Source: Incurvaria masculella (Eukaryota > Arthropoda > Insecta > Lepidoptera > Incurvariidae). From it: a DNA stretch of 64,000 nt. Position 1 is the stretch's first letter; each line of letters starts with the position of its first letter. The DNA is taken from NCBI GenBank assembly GCA_946894095.1, contig OX335641.1, positions 8,946,501-9,010,500 of the forward strand, read 5' to 3'. Both the position numbers and the translations under genes were made by a program. Below are positions 10,941 to 20,945 of this stretch, in pieces. Below the pieces are notes generated by a model. It saw only the letters and a program-made list of their open reading frames with translations, was not told the origin of the DNA and made no database searches.

Positions 10941-13033
10941 AAAAGCGACCAAGTGCGAGTCGGACTCGTACACGAAGGGTTCGTACCGTCGTACAAGATT
11001 GAACCCAAAAAAATCACGATTGTTGTATGGGGCCCCCATTGATTTCTTATCTATACTAATATAATAAAGCTGAAGAGTTTGTTTGTTTGTTTTTTTGTTT
11101 GAACGCTCTAATCTCTGGAACTACCAGTCAGGTTTGAAAAAATATTATTAAATTCGATAGCCTAATTCTTAAGGAAGGCTTTAAGCTATTGAACATCACG
11201 TAACGACCCTTAGGAGCCAAACAAAAAGAAAAATAGTCAGAGGGCGCGGAGCTAAAACGAAATAATAGCGCGGCGAGGACCGTGACGGCGGTGGCCACCC
11301 GACGAGGACCGAGTATTGCCGAGTCGAGCCGAATGTACCTACGCGCGAGCGCGCGAAACGGCAAACAGCGTTGCCGATAACCACTCCTCCAATTCCCCAA
11401 AAACGTTCTTAGGATTCCCGGAATTCCGTAAGAATCCGGAATAGGAACCAAATTTTCATCGAAAATTTCGAATGACCAAAAAAAAGGTCGTGCAGTCGAC
11501 GGCCGTCCGAACAACTTTCGGGAGAAGATAAATCCAAAGTTGCCCGGATTGCTTTAATGTTCGATATATTTTTCGAATGAGCAAAGAAAAAATGGTAAAT
11601 ATAAAGGCAAAAAAACTAAATTCCCCACGGATTGGCCAATTCCCCGCAAATTTCCCAACGCTTGCATTCCCCACCATTTTCCCCGCAATACCTCAAATTT
11701 CCCGTGATTCGGGGAATCGGGGGGCAATCGGCGACAGAATAACTAAACGCTGGCGACGAACGTCTCGCCGGCCGCGGTTCCCGCGCCGCCTCAGTCAAGA
11801 CACACACGTGGTACACGAATTAGTATGAGATTTTTTACGTAAATTCTTTGTATTCTTTTTACCAACCCGCGCGGTATGCTAACTTAGCGACAGCCGTTCC
11901 TAGCTACACGCATTTGTTTGGGCTTTTTAGGTTGATTGTTTAAACGCGTATTGTTAGGATATTACGGTTTCAGTTAAATGGTTTCTTAATTTTTGTTTGG
12001 TAGATTAGTAGGTACTAAGCCAAGCGCGGCATTTCGAACTTTCACGGGGAAAACCATGCCGGCCGGCCAGGTGCTCTTTCACCCCATGTTTCAACGACCC
12101 CGGGGGACTTTGGGGGAAATAAATCGGTATGGAGTCGATTCCATAGTTTAGCGACCCTATAAATAAAGGATCAAAAGGATCGGATGGTATTTATTTTTAA
12201 GTGTCGGCTGGGAATGGGTGCATGCGGCGCGGGGGCAGCGCTTACTTTTACTAACTGTACCGAAGTACGGCTTGGTATTTCCCGCAACTTTAGCACTACT
12301 TGGCATCACGCTAAATCGCCGGAGGTGCGACCAATAGAATAAAATCCTTGAGAACCAATAACTCGATTTAGACGTGGATTGTATCTACGTCTAGCCTGAT
12401 TCTACTAAAAACTTATAGGCTACATAATATAACGCTTCATTACCAGAAGGGTGCGCGTATTTTGTCAATGTATAGCATCTCTGGGAGCAGTCAGGTTCGA
12501 GATGGGTTACTGTTTTCGATGTTGAGGCTGGCTGTGGTGAACTTACCTACACGTTACTTACTAGGTAGGCAATGTAGCAGTGAAAGTGCAGAAAGGTTGT
12601 GGGCGCAAATGTTTTTTTTTTTAAATAGCCACCAAACGTCAACGAAGCTCTAAATGGGAATTATTGGATGTTTCTCATTACATCATGCTATTTCGGCTCG
12701 AACGATCTTGATTTAATTTGGTACATGGATACATTGTCCTGGACCAGTTTGACCCTATTTTGGATCAGTCATGTGGGCTACTTTTTATACATGAGATAAT
12801 TTAGCCGACACTAACCCGAGCGGAGCCGGGTACCGCAGCTAGTTATTTTTATATTTTACAAATTTGTTGTTATAGCGGCAAAAAAATACACACTCTGTAA
12901 AAATTTCAGGATACAGCCCTGTGACAGATGGACGGAAGGACAGACGGACGGACGGAAGGACGAACGGACGGACGGACAGCGGATGCTTAGTAATAGGGTT
13001 CAGTTTTCACCCTTTGGGTACGGAACCCTAAAA
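10941..13033 (+). repeat. GGGTTCCGTACCC-family repeat, copy 2, split by a Helitron
   Basis: The left part (10941-11049) carries AAGTGCGAGTCGGACTCG and ACGAAGGGTTCGTACC. The right part (12843-13033) carries TTTGTTGTTATAGCGGCAAA, the GGACGGACGGAC run and CCCTTTGGGTACGGAACCCT. Together they equal the uninterrupted copy at 28878-29145, which fixes the borders of the insertion. Confidence 0.85.
11050..12842 (+). mobile_element. Non-autonomous Helitron insertion
   Basis: The termini fit a Helitron: a 5' TC (TCTATACTAATATAATAAAG) and a 3' CTAG preceded by a GC hairpin (ACCCG-loop-CGGGT) seven bases upstream. It lies between an A (11049) and a T (12843) with no target duplication. Continuity of the split host repeat supports both borders. 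No Rep/helicase ORF is present. The left 1.2 kb includes a GC-rich segment (11240-11400) and a stretch with many TTCCCC units (11630-11720). Partial relatives lie at 4187-4650 and 6205-6680. Confidence 0.75.
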
Positions 13034-13384
13034 ATGGTAAAAATCAATGTTAATGGCAATAACAGTAGATATATAGTCCGCCCCACTTACAAGTGTTTGT
13101 TACGAGGTTCTGTATCAGATGAAATCCGGAAGAAATTGTATTGTATTAGGACTACTTTTTTTTTTTGTGAAAGCACAAAAAAGTTTGATTAAAGTAATCA
13201 GCGAGACGACTTTCAGAGTTAATAAACAAAACTTAAAAAATAGCGTTGCTGTTGTAAATACAGCCCGGAGTTTTAAGGTAAGAAAAAAAGGAAGAGGGTA
13301 AAAATGAATACAAAATTGTAAGCACGAGCGAAAAGAAAGGTAGGTTCTACGCATTTTAGAAGATTATGTTTCGGTGGACAGTCT

Positions 13385-13480
13385 ATTTCAGTCATGTTGG
13401 CCGAACCAATTCGGCCCAACATGACTGTTGGCCAAATTGTCGCCGAACATCATGTTGCCGAACATCAATATTGGCCGGCA
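13385..13480. repeat. Palindromic minisatellite of GTTGGCCGAA-like units
   Basis: CAGTCATGTTGGCCGAA is followed by its near reverse complement TTCGGCCCAACATGACTG. Further variant units (GTTGGCCAAATTG, CATGTTGCCGAACATCA, ATTGGCCGG) follow. It would fold as a hairpin. Its origin is unknown. Confidence 0.6.
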
Positions 13481-13559
13481 CTAAAAGCTCATAATGAACA
13501 ATGCTATTCCAATCCCACCATTCACACATCATAACCTTATTGCGAGTTAACCCGGGCTT

Positions 13560-13725
13560 CGCCACAGTCTGTGAAGCCTGACCAACCTTTGACTACGACC
13601 TTTTTCACACGTTCTTGTCATACATGGTCCACTTTTCATCACCGCTTATCAATCTCTTCAAAAACGGATGGGTTTCATTACGTCTCAATAAAGAATTGCA
13701 AATGATTACACGGTTCATCAGGTTT
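13560..13725 (-). pseudogene. Mariner-like transposase remnant
   Basis: The minus strand reads as a piece of a mariner transposase: SLLRRNETHPFLKR, then ISGDEKW (the block carrying the second catalytic aspartate), then MYDKNV, and after stops KVGQASQTVA. Mariner transposases are about 345 residues; about 50 remain here, with in-frame stops. The N-terminal DNA-binding domain and the other catalytic acidic residues are not seen. No terminal inverted repeats were found. It is a fossil fragment. Confidence 0.7.
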
Positions 13726-14029
13726 CTTTGATAGATGATGGATGTCTGTCGTTGGTTTGGCACCATGGCCACATTTTATTCCCGAATAAATTCAGTCTGA
13801 CGGCAGCGTCCCGAGTGGACCTGTTAGTAATTTTATGGAGGCAGCATTGGCATTTCCTGTAGATACATATTTTCGAAGGAAAATAATTGTCCATCCACTC
13901 TAACCTGTTGCATAATTTGATATTGTAACACATTTTTTATGTATATCTACATAGCTTGAACAATAAAACCATCATCAACTAATCTAGCCTAAGCAAGTAT
14001 AGATTACATGAATTACTTACAGCCAGAAT

Positions 14030-14190
14030 TGATGTCGATAATTGATTTATTTAATGAATACGACATAACCGTTATGTCATCAATTTGAGTTTCTGCGACA
14101 TCTAGCTGCTTCCAACGAATGTCATGACCAAAAACTTTTTCAGATTATTTTCATAATCTGTTTACAAGGCTTCAAATGTAGATGTCGCTG
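14030..14190. repeat. SINE-tail-like repeat fragment
   Basis: It contains GAATACGACATAACCGTTATG, GTTTCTGCGACATCTA, and ACTTTTTCAGATTATTTTC followed by TTCAAATGTAGATGTCGCTGA. These match the tail of the tRNA-headed element at 24525-24735 and an inverted copy at 26010-26165. A related fragment is at 34265-34385. Non-coding. Confidence 0.6.
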
Positions 14191-14350
14191 AAGATCTAAT
14201 TGTTGAGAATGGATTTTATCATGCATATCACAGGAAAAAAAAATTCGCAGCAGGAGTTTTATCCAAAAACTCATTAGCATCTTGCTCCAAAGCCAGTTTT
14301 TCATAAAAAAAAAGCTAAAATAGAAAAAATAATAATGTGATGGACTGAAG

Positions 14351-14600
14351 TAGATCAAAACCTTTTGTAGTCTATTATTTCAATAACTTCTGTCTAGCTT
14401 ATCAGAAATATGGGATTGTTAATAAAGAATTATTTTATTTTAATCCGAATGAAATAAATACAGTAGATGTAAACCTTTTGTAGTCTATTATTTCAATAAC
14501 TTCTGCCTAGCTTATCAGAAATATGGGGCTGTCATTTTGAAAACGAATGTTGTTAATCAAGAATTCTTTGATTTTAATCCAAATAAAATAAATACAACTC
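14351..14600. repeat. Local tandem duplication, about 113-bp period
   Basis: Two adjacent copies each start near TAGAT and contain CCTTTTGTAGTCTATTATTT and CTAGCTTATCAGAAATATGG. The second carries an extra segment of about 23 bp (GTCATTTTGAAAACGAATG). A 72-codon ORF starting inside it has no recognisable product. Confidence 0.7.
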
Positions 14601-15259
14601 TTTTACAAAATACGAAGCTTCTTTATTATAATATTCTTTCTCACATCGGCGTGAAATATAAAGAGATGAATAAAGTATTTCTAATAAATTGTAAGTATCT
14701 TATTTCCATTAAAACTATTTACACATTGTACCACACGTTCCCGCCTCCGAATTGATATTATTGTAGTATTACTTAATCTCTAAATAATTATTGCAGCAAG
14801 CAAATATTTTAATGAAACACATGTTAAGTAAGGGTTACATTTTGGTTTGGTTAAAGTCAGTATATCTTAAATGACTTTGAAAATAGAGTGAAAACATACT
14901 TAAAAGGTTTGTTCAAATCGAATTATGGGAAAAATATCTCAGAAATTTTCTGTAAAGGCTTTCTACACTATAACAACAATTGATGTTTTTGTGTTTGTCG
15001 TGTTTATCACCATACCTGGGAAAAAAATATAAATTATATTAATTAAATGTGTACCTCAAACTTATCACAAAATAAAAATTATATAGTTGACTATTATTTT
15101 GTAGATTTATATAACGAGCAATCTCTAAAAAAAAAATAGTATTATCAAAGGACAAGACCCACTGAAAAGAAAGGAAGGACAAGCGGCATGCGATCGATAT
15201 CGTGTCTCCGATATATGGTCAAACTGACCATATAATTGAATGGGAAGCCGGCGGCGTGT

Positions 15260-15450
15260 CGTATGCCACACAGTCGAAAATAGCATTCGTCAAGTCAGTT
15301 CCCACCCCAATGAACCCTTCAATATACGGCTATGTTTGCATGTACGTTTATGTTAGATTGGTAGTTTTTGAAAATAAGAGATAGCGGGTCCCATAGTCAG
15401 CACGCTCGATGCCATATCTCCTCCCTTTTTATCTATGGCACGACCTAATA
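15260..15450 (+). repeat. Dispersed repeat shared with 55760-55895
   Basis: It shares AGCATTCGTCAAGTCAGTTCC, ACGGCTATGTTTGCATGT and GCCATATCTCCTC with the 55.8 kb copy (GCGTTCGTCAAGTCGGTTCC, ACTATGTTTGCATGT, GCCATATTTCCTC). Non-coding. Confidence 0.65.
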
Positions 15451-16430
15451 AAACACCAAAACAAAGGACACATTAATACAATTCTGACTTTAGCCAACTT
15501 CCGAGCTTAGCCATTACACATACACTAAAACTGAGATTTATTAAATTGTTGTTTATCATTTAATACCAAACAACAAAACATAATAAAAACAAAATAAATA
15601 TCCTTCTTGCGCAGTCGGGTAAATACACTAATGCTTGTTCCTATAAAGTAGGTTTACATTTTATTTTCAAGTGTGTATTTGCTTATTAGGTTACCGTTGT
15701 GCAAATTGATATTCTACTATTTTTGCGCAAACTTTTAAAAAAACCATTATGTTTGTATACCTCACACTGTTTCAATGTGCATGCATTTAACATGAATATG
15801 TTTGTACAGTTTGAGAAATTTTGATGATAGTACAACTATATAAAGGATATGCACGCATACAAATATATTTAAACCAAACAGTTTAACAACAATTATATTT
15901 AACTGTATACAATATAAGCGTTGTTACTATTATCACAAAAACTTAAGTGTGAAATTAACTACCCGTAGATTGTGATAAATGGAAATTTAAAATTACCAAA
16001 TTTAAAAATATGGACCTAACGTAACTTAAAGTAACATTACAATTAAGTACACTTTTAAAGACATTCTAACAATATTAACACAAAATCGGTTTATCACATT
16101 GAATTAACGATAGCTACTAACAATAAACTACAATAATTTCCAGCATAGCTCGAGTTTGTCTAGGCGAAGACGTTTATTTTTATTTTTATTAAAAGTATGT
16201 CGATTGAATATAAATTTATAGCGCCAAGCAACCGACCCCATTTTTTTAATACACTGCATTTTTAACATGCAATTTGATTAGTAAGAAACATTGAAGAGTT
16301 AAAGAGGATTTCGCATCGAATTTAATATAATGTTTTTGAATTATGCGCAAATACGCTTAACTATTTTTTTCCATAATTCGTTATTTCGCTTCTTAGCAGC
16401 ATTCAAAAGAAATGCGAAAAAACTTCCATT
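15451..16430. other. AT-rich intergenic DNA downstream of the TipE-family pair
   Basis: I see no gene, clear repeat or splice-flanked open frame. Confidence 0.4.
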
Positions 16431-16438
16431 TTTCGTTT

Positions 16439-16444
16439 TTTTAT
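16439..16444 (-). terminator. Poly(A) signal AATAAA of the short TipE-family gene
   Basis: AATAAA on the minus strand, about 170 bp after the stop codon of the proposed second coding exon (16613-16667). It gives that exon a plausible 3' end. Confidence 0.55.
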
Positions 16445-16612
16445 TACAAGTAACGTGGTGTGTCCCTCCAAGTTTTACATAAGCAGGTGCCGGGTACCAG
16501 GGCCTCATAGTTGAACGTAGCCTGCCCGCGAGCGCAGGGGCCGAGGGGTATGCGAAGTGCGAGGTCGGCGCGCGGGCGGGGCGCGCCGTCGGGTGCTGGC
16601 GCTGGCGCGGCG

Positions 16613-18696
16613 TCAGAACACGTCGTCACTCGGCTCTTCGTCCAGGTCGCACAGGAGCTTGCTGCTACTGAAAACCAATGCAATGTGGCTTCTAGATTTC
16701 CTGTCAAGGCATTCACGGCAATCACTCGACAAAAGAGGCATTCACCGGTTATTTCTGGATCATCCGCTCATTTTCGAGTCGTCAAATACCGGTCAAGTGA
16801 AACAAAAATTTATCAATTATGGGTTATGTTAGGTGAAATTCATATTTTATATTATAACTGTCCAAAAGTTCAAGATAAAACGTTTCTAGTCAACTGAATG
16901 CAAAAATAACTATAAAAATAACAAGGAAATGTTGACACAGTTATATTATATGCTATACGTTTGCTTGTATCCTATGGATACTGAAATGGCTCTAAATTTA
17001 ACCATGCATGATTTGATCCGACATTATTTTTCCAAGATCCTAGATTATATCATTTATAAGAGAGGATTTATAATATATGCTTGGTATTGAACTTTAATAC
17101 AAATATAACTAAATACCTACAAGCACTTTCGAAGATTAGTTTTCCATTGTTATCTAAAAAAGCTGGAAGATTATAGTAGAAATATTTATAAAGTCCTGCG
17201 CGTCACTAAGAAAGCGTTGCCATGAGAATTGCATGGTGATATTGCACTCTAACAAGGTACAAGCTCGCAAGAGTTGAAACGTGCATATGAACAAGTATAA
17301 CGTAATACCTAAAGGCTGTGCTAATTGTCACCAATCGATACTTGAGAGTGCTAAAATCTAAAACCCTTGAGCGCACAAAACGATAGTTAACCTATCGATA
17401 GGAGCTCATAGTAGCCTAGAATAAGGTGCCACATTATTAAGAACTAATAGAAACAGAGTTAAAATTTATGTACCACGAGAATCAGAATCAACAGGAACAA
17501 ATTTTACCCATTAATTAAATAAAAAATATCATTCACTCGAAGGAAGTGCACTAAAACTACTAAAAGACGTACGTGTGTTTCTCAAGCCCCTCAGAACGAC
17601 TAACCACCACATCCCATACCAGTAACTACAATCTACGTTGGTTCTTCGGGAGGCTTGAGCGCATTATCAAACCTGCAATATCACCAGCTTTATAAAATGC
17701 ACCATACTGTACAATTTTAACACATCAGTACTTCAAATAAATACAAACCAATGAACAAATTGGTCATCAATATTCTATTGAAACTAACTAAAGTAATATC
17801 GATAGCTTTTAATACGTTAACTTTACTCATCACACATGAATGTAATTATTTATTTTTCAAAACTGGAAGAATTCTAAATTTATTTCCTAATCATCTAGCT
17901 TCAATGCTGATGTTTACAAAGTTATTTGGAATGTAATACATAAACCAACGCAGCTATGCATCAAATCATTTAAATTACATGCTGTAGATACTTACTCCTC
18001 TTTAGAAGAGTAGGAGTGCGCGTGCACGCGACGGTTGCAGGCGCGGTCACAGCAGCGACAGTGCCAGTACGCCAGGACACTCAAGCTGAAGATGAAGACA
18101 ACTGTAGGAAGCACCAGCGCCAGTATCAGTCCCCGAACAGTGGACTCCCATGAATACCTCTCCACCACCAGATCCGGACGCGTCATACTGTAGAAACAAG
18201 GAAACGTCTTCGGCGCATCAGGCCCCGTGTACTTCTTAGCGAACACCGAACAGTTTACCCTCGGCGGATACCCGCATCCCTCCGGATTGATCAGGTATCT
18301 TAATTCGATCTCGTCCCAGTCCTGCGGAGGTGGAGCTTTTGGATTGAACGGCGTTCTAACTAAGTTTACCCGAATTTTGTGGCAGCGCGTGTGGGCAGTC
18401 GTGCAGCCTTCGCGGCAAGACGCCCAGGTGCAGTTGGTTAAGCTTTCGGCGTAAACATGATCCGCCACAGCGCAGGTTCCCGCTTCAGGGGCAAACTCGG
18501 CGAGTATGGTCTGGATAGCGGGCTCTACTACGAACGGAATAAGGAAGAGAAAGGCGAAGACGGCCAATATTGCAGCCGTCCCGAGACTTAGTGATGTGTA
18601 GAATTTGAAACGTTCGTAGAAGTGTGCCAGTATTTGTTCCCTAGTTGGCTCAAGAGGTTCGTCTTCGGGGCTGCAGGGCTCCCCGGCAGCGTCCAT
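16613..18696 (-). CDS. TipE-family sodium-channel auxiliary subunit, short form (TipE homolog)
   Basis: Encodes a two-pass membrane protein of the TipE/TEH family, which in flies modulates current and expression of the Para voltage-gated sodium channel. Exon 1 coding is 18696-17996. Membrane segments lie at about 36-58 and 187-210 with a roughly 130-residue extracellular loop between them. The loop has the family cysteines (75, 89, 94, 98, 105, 141, 149, 167), the blocks CTWASCREGC and EGCGYPP, and N-glycosylation sites at N88 and N148. Reading straight through stops after 234 residues, but that TAA lies inside a perfect donor, GTAAGT (17995-17990). Splicing to an acceptor GGTTTTCAG at 16668 joins GA to T in phase, giving Asp and then SSKLLCDLDEEPSDDVF and a stop at 16613. 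The protein is then 251 residues. The 234-residue form could be an intron-retention product. A 5' acceptor (TTTTATTGCAG) at 18866 implies a 5'-UTR intron. Family assignment is sure; which TEH paralogue it is, I cannot say. Confidence 0.85.
17393..17400. promoter_or_regulatory. TATCGATA (DRE-like) motif in the Teh intron
   Basis: Palindromic CCTATCGATAGG contains the DREF/BEAF-type consensus known from Drosophila. It lies in the proposed intron of the short TipE-family gene. Function is inferred from the motif alone. Confidence 0.25.
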
Positions 18697-18865
18697 GGCG
18701 AGCGTGGAGCGCTCGGACGCAGCCGGGGAGATGGGAACCCCAAGCCGGCTCAGTTTGAAGCTTTGTTAGAGGGGTGAAGAAAATCTCAGGGTAGCGAAGG
18801 AGGCATGCTTGGCGCTTAGTCGTCTCGCAGCGAGCTAGCTGGGCCCTCGCACAGGAGGGGAACGC

Positions 18866-18895
18866 CTGCAATAAAAGAAAAAAAAAAATTTTTAC
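18866..18895 (-). promoter_or_regulatory. 3' splice site of a 5'-UTR intron, short TipE-family gene
   Basis: The minus strand shows a long pyrimidine tract ending TTTTATTGCAG, 170 bp upstream of the ATG at 18696. The leader between them contains one short upstream ORF (ATG CCT CCT TCG CTA CCC TGA). The matching 5' exon was not located. Confidence 0.5.
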
Positions 18896-18899
18896 CTTA

Positions 18900-19440
18900 G
18901 TTAGTTTTTTATGCGAGTATTTACTGTTGAAATTGTTTCGTGTTTAAGTTAAAACGGTATGCTTGCTGCTTTATTGCTAGCATTTTCATTATTTTTCTGG
19001 TAGCACCACTTGATTGACCCCTGTTTTCACCACCGCCAGTAACCTGAAATCCGATAAGTAACTTTCGGTTACATGGCATATTTGTATGGTGTAACCGAAA
19101 AGTAACTTTAAGATTTTGTAGCTGAAAGATGGTGGCAACGGGCATGAATGAAGTTGAAAATTGTGGTTACTCCGAGAAAAAACTCTTTTCAAAATATTCA
19201 AACCAATATCGAGTCCGAAATCATTATCATTTAATTATTAATTATTTTTTTAAGAAAATTTTGTACAGCATTTTAATGTTAATGAAAATTCATTTAGTTG
19301 TCCAACAATAACATTTTATTATTATTATTAATTATTAACTAATCAAATAAATGTGATTGTTAACTACAAGATAACAATCATTATAATAACATTTTGTTTC
19401 TATAGATGCCGATAAACAAATAGAAATTAAATTTCTCACG
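18900..19440. other. Spacer between the two TipE-family genes
   Basis: AT-rich. AATAAA on the minus strand at 19315-19320 could be the poly(A) signal of the upstream gene, 130 bp past its stop. The remainder holds the promoter side of the downstream gene. No other gene is seen. Confidence 0.45.
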
Positions 19441-19449
19441 TGACTGATC

Positions 19450-20757
19450 TCAGAGCGGGGATACGGGATCAGTGGGATGTGACGGCGGCGCATTGGGAGC
19501 AGCAGTGCAGCCCCGGAACCGGAACTTTGAATCGTCACCCACTTCAATAGTCCGCTGGCACAGGACTAGAGTTACGCACGATACCACAAGCAGTATCGAA
19601 GGCAGCACGGACGCCACGAGGAACTGACGATATGTAGACTGCAAGTCGAAGCGAGCCACCACAGTATCCGCTGCGCCTTCAGTATAAAAGCATGGGAATC
19701 TGGCCCTTGCGTTATGATCGGTGCCATCTCGACCGTAATCCTTAAGAAATTCCTTGCATTCATCGGCTAGGGTATTTACGCAACCCTCTAGATTAATCAT
19801 TAAGCGACTGTCATTGGCAATGATAAGTTCTACTTCGGATGGAGCGATTGTGCGATCAGGTTTGGAGCGAGTCTCATAAAGTAGCTGAAGATACGTGAAG
19901 TTTGTCAAGTCAGAGAGTTCAGAGCGAGGAAGTAGGGCAGCATTTATACAATCTACAGCTACTACGCCATTAGTACCATTGTTGACAGCATGACAAGAAA
20001 GCAGAAGAGTATCTTCTCCAGTGTTATCAAGCCAAAGTGTTTCTCCAGTTTTTTCCTCTGCTATTCTTCCGCAACGAGCTAAAAATACTCGATCTCCACT
20101 CAGAACAATGACGTTTTTGTTGCGAGTTGGGATATCGACACAACGGCGATCGCAGTTGTACGGAGTTCTAATTCTTTGACATGTTCCTCTCGTACAAGAA
20201 AACAAGCCGTGTACGTCTATGCAAGTTATCTTACCTCTTCTGCCAGAACACTTTAACGGTGGATCAGTATCACGAAAGGCGCATTCAAAAGCATCTGTGA
20301 TATTGATGCAAGCCCCTTCAGTGCAGTTAAAAGTTCCAGTGAGATTTCGACATTCATCTCTTATGCAATGATACTTTTTAGCATTCTCTTGGTCTATTCC
20401 GTAGCAAGTTTTATTGGCAGCATTGCCGCAGTCGGTAAGAAGTAAAGATGATCCATTGCGCCGGACGTTCACGTAGATTTGAATGCAGGCACCGGATGTT
20501 TTGCTCAGACACCACTCACCGCAAGAGCCCCAGTCGCAGTTGTCTTTGTTGACGGCGCGAGTAGTTGTGCACATAATCGGCGTTTCGTCGATCCCTGAAG
20601 CGATGGCTCTCGTGTAAGGCATGTATATCGCCACGGTCAAGTACACTATGGCGACGCTACTAAGCACTGCTGTCATCTGGCATATGCAGATGGTTCCGCA
20701 AATCTTGCCATCTTGCGGAGGGATGATAAGATCTTCGACAGGCGTCGGTTTAGGCAT
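19450..20757 (-). CDS. TipE-family sodium-channel auxiliary subunit with cysteine-rich loop (TEH3/TEH4-like)
   Basis: A 435-residue two-pass membrane protein of the TipE/TEH family, encoded in one open exon. The first ATG is at 20757; the frame is open further upstream but only to a GTG, which I do not accept as a start in an animal gene. A short cytoplasmic N-terminus leads to membrane segment 1 at about 22-46. The family block CDWGSCGEWC follows. An enlarged extracellular loop of about 330 residues has many cysteines and N-glycosylation sites, and ends with the family-typical RARFPCFYTEG. Membrane segment 2 is at about 379-400, followed by a short proline-rich tail. The loop contains two related cysteine modules (GTFNCTEGAC...FEC and GLFSCTRGTC...YNC), resembling the EGF-like insert of the longer insect TEH proteins. 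It lies 753 bp upstream of the shorter family member on the same strand, as expected for the insect TipE gene cluster. Family is certain, paralogue identity is not. Confidence 0.9.
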   Translation of the reverse strand: MPKPTPVEDLIIPPQDGKICGTICICQMTAVLSSVAIVYLTVAIYMPYTRAIASGIDETPIMCTTTRAVNKDNCDWGSCGEWCLSKTSGACIQIYVNVRRNGSSLLLTDCGNAANKTCYGIDQENAKKYHCIRDECRNLTGTFNCTEGACINITDAFECAFRDTDPPLKCSGRRGKITCIDVHGLFSCTRGTCQRIRTPYNCDRRCVDIPTRNKNVIVLSGDRVFLARCGRIAEEKTGETLWLDNTGEDTLLLSCHAVNNGTNGVVAVDCINAALLPRSELSDLTNFTYLQLLYETRSKPDRTIAPSEVELIIANDSRLMINLEGCVNTLADECKEFLKDYGRDGTDHNARARFPCFYTEGAADTVVARFDLQSTYRQFLVASVLPSILLVVSCVTLVLCQRTIEVGDDSKFRFRGCTAAPNAPPSHPTDPVSPL

Positions 20758-20945
20758 GGTGTGTCGGCACTGGACTGGCGGCACAGCGGCGATGATTGCG
20801 TGTAATGTAGAGGCTGCTTGTGCGCATGCGTAGATAGTGGGTCGATGCGGCGCCGCAGTGCAGCTCCTCGCGGTGACCCCTGACGTGCCGGGCTGCCGAG
20901 CGGTCTACCGCCAACGTCACCCTCCGCCACCCCTTACTCGCTATA
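20758..20945 (-). promoter_or_regulatory. GC-rich 5' leader/promoter region of the long TipE-family gene
   Basis: GC-rich sequence immediately upstream of the ATG, with no clear TATA box. A further possible non-coding 5' exon ends at a donor (CTATAAAG/GTAAGA) near 21497. The true transcription start is unknown. Confidence 0.35.

Noticed and set aside
16444..16897. 93- to 128-codon ORFs on both strands in the GC-rich patch
   Set aside because: They overlap the proposed last exon of the TipE homolog and its 3' UTR in other frames, and have no recognisable domains.
20758..20784. Upstream extension of the long TipE-family protein to 444 residues
   Set aside because: The extension starts at GTG. 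Animal genes start at ATG, and the ATG at 20757 is in good context, so I use 435 residues.
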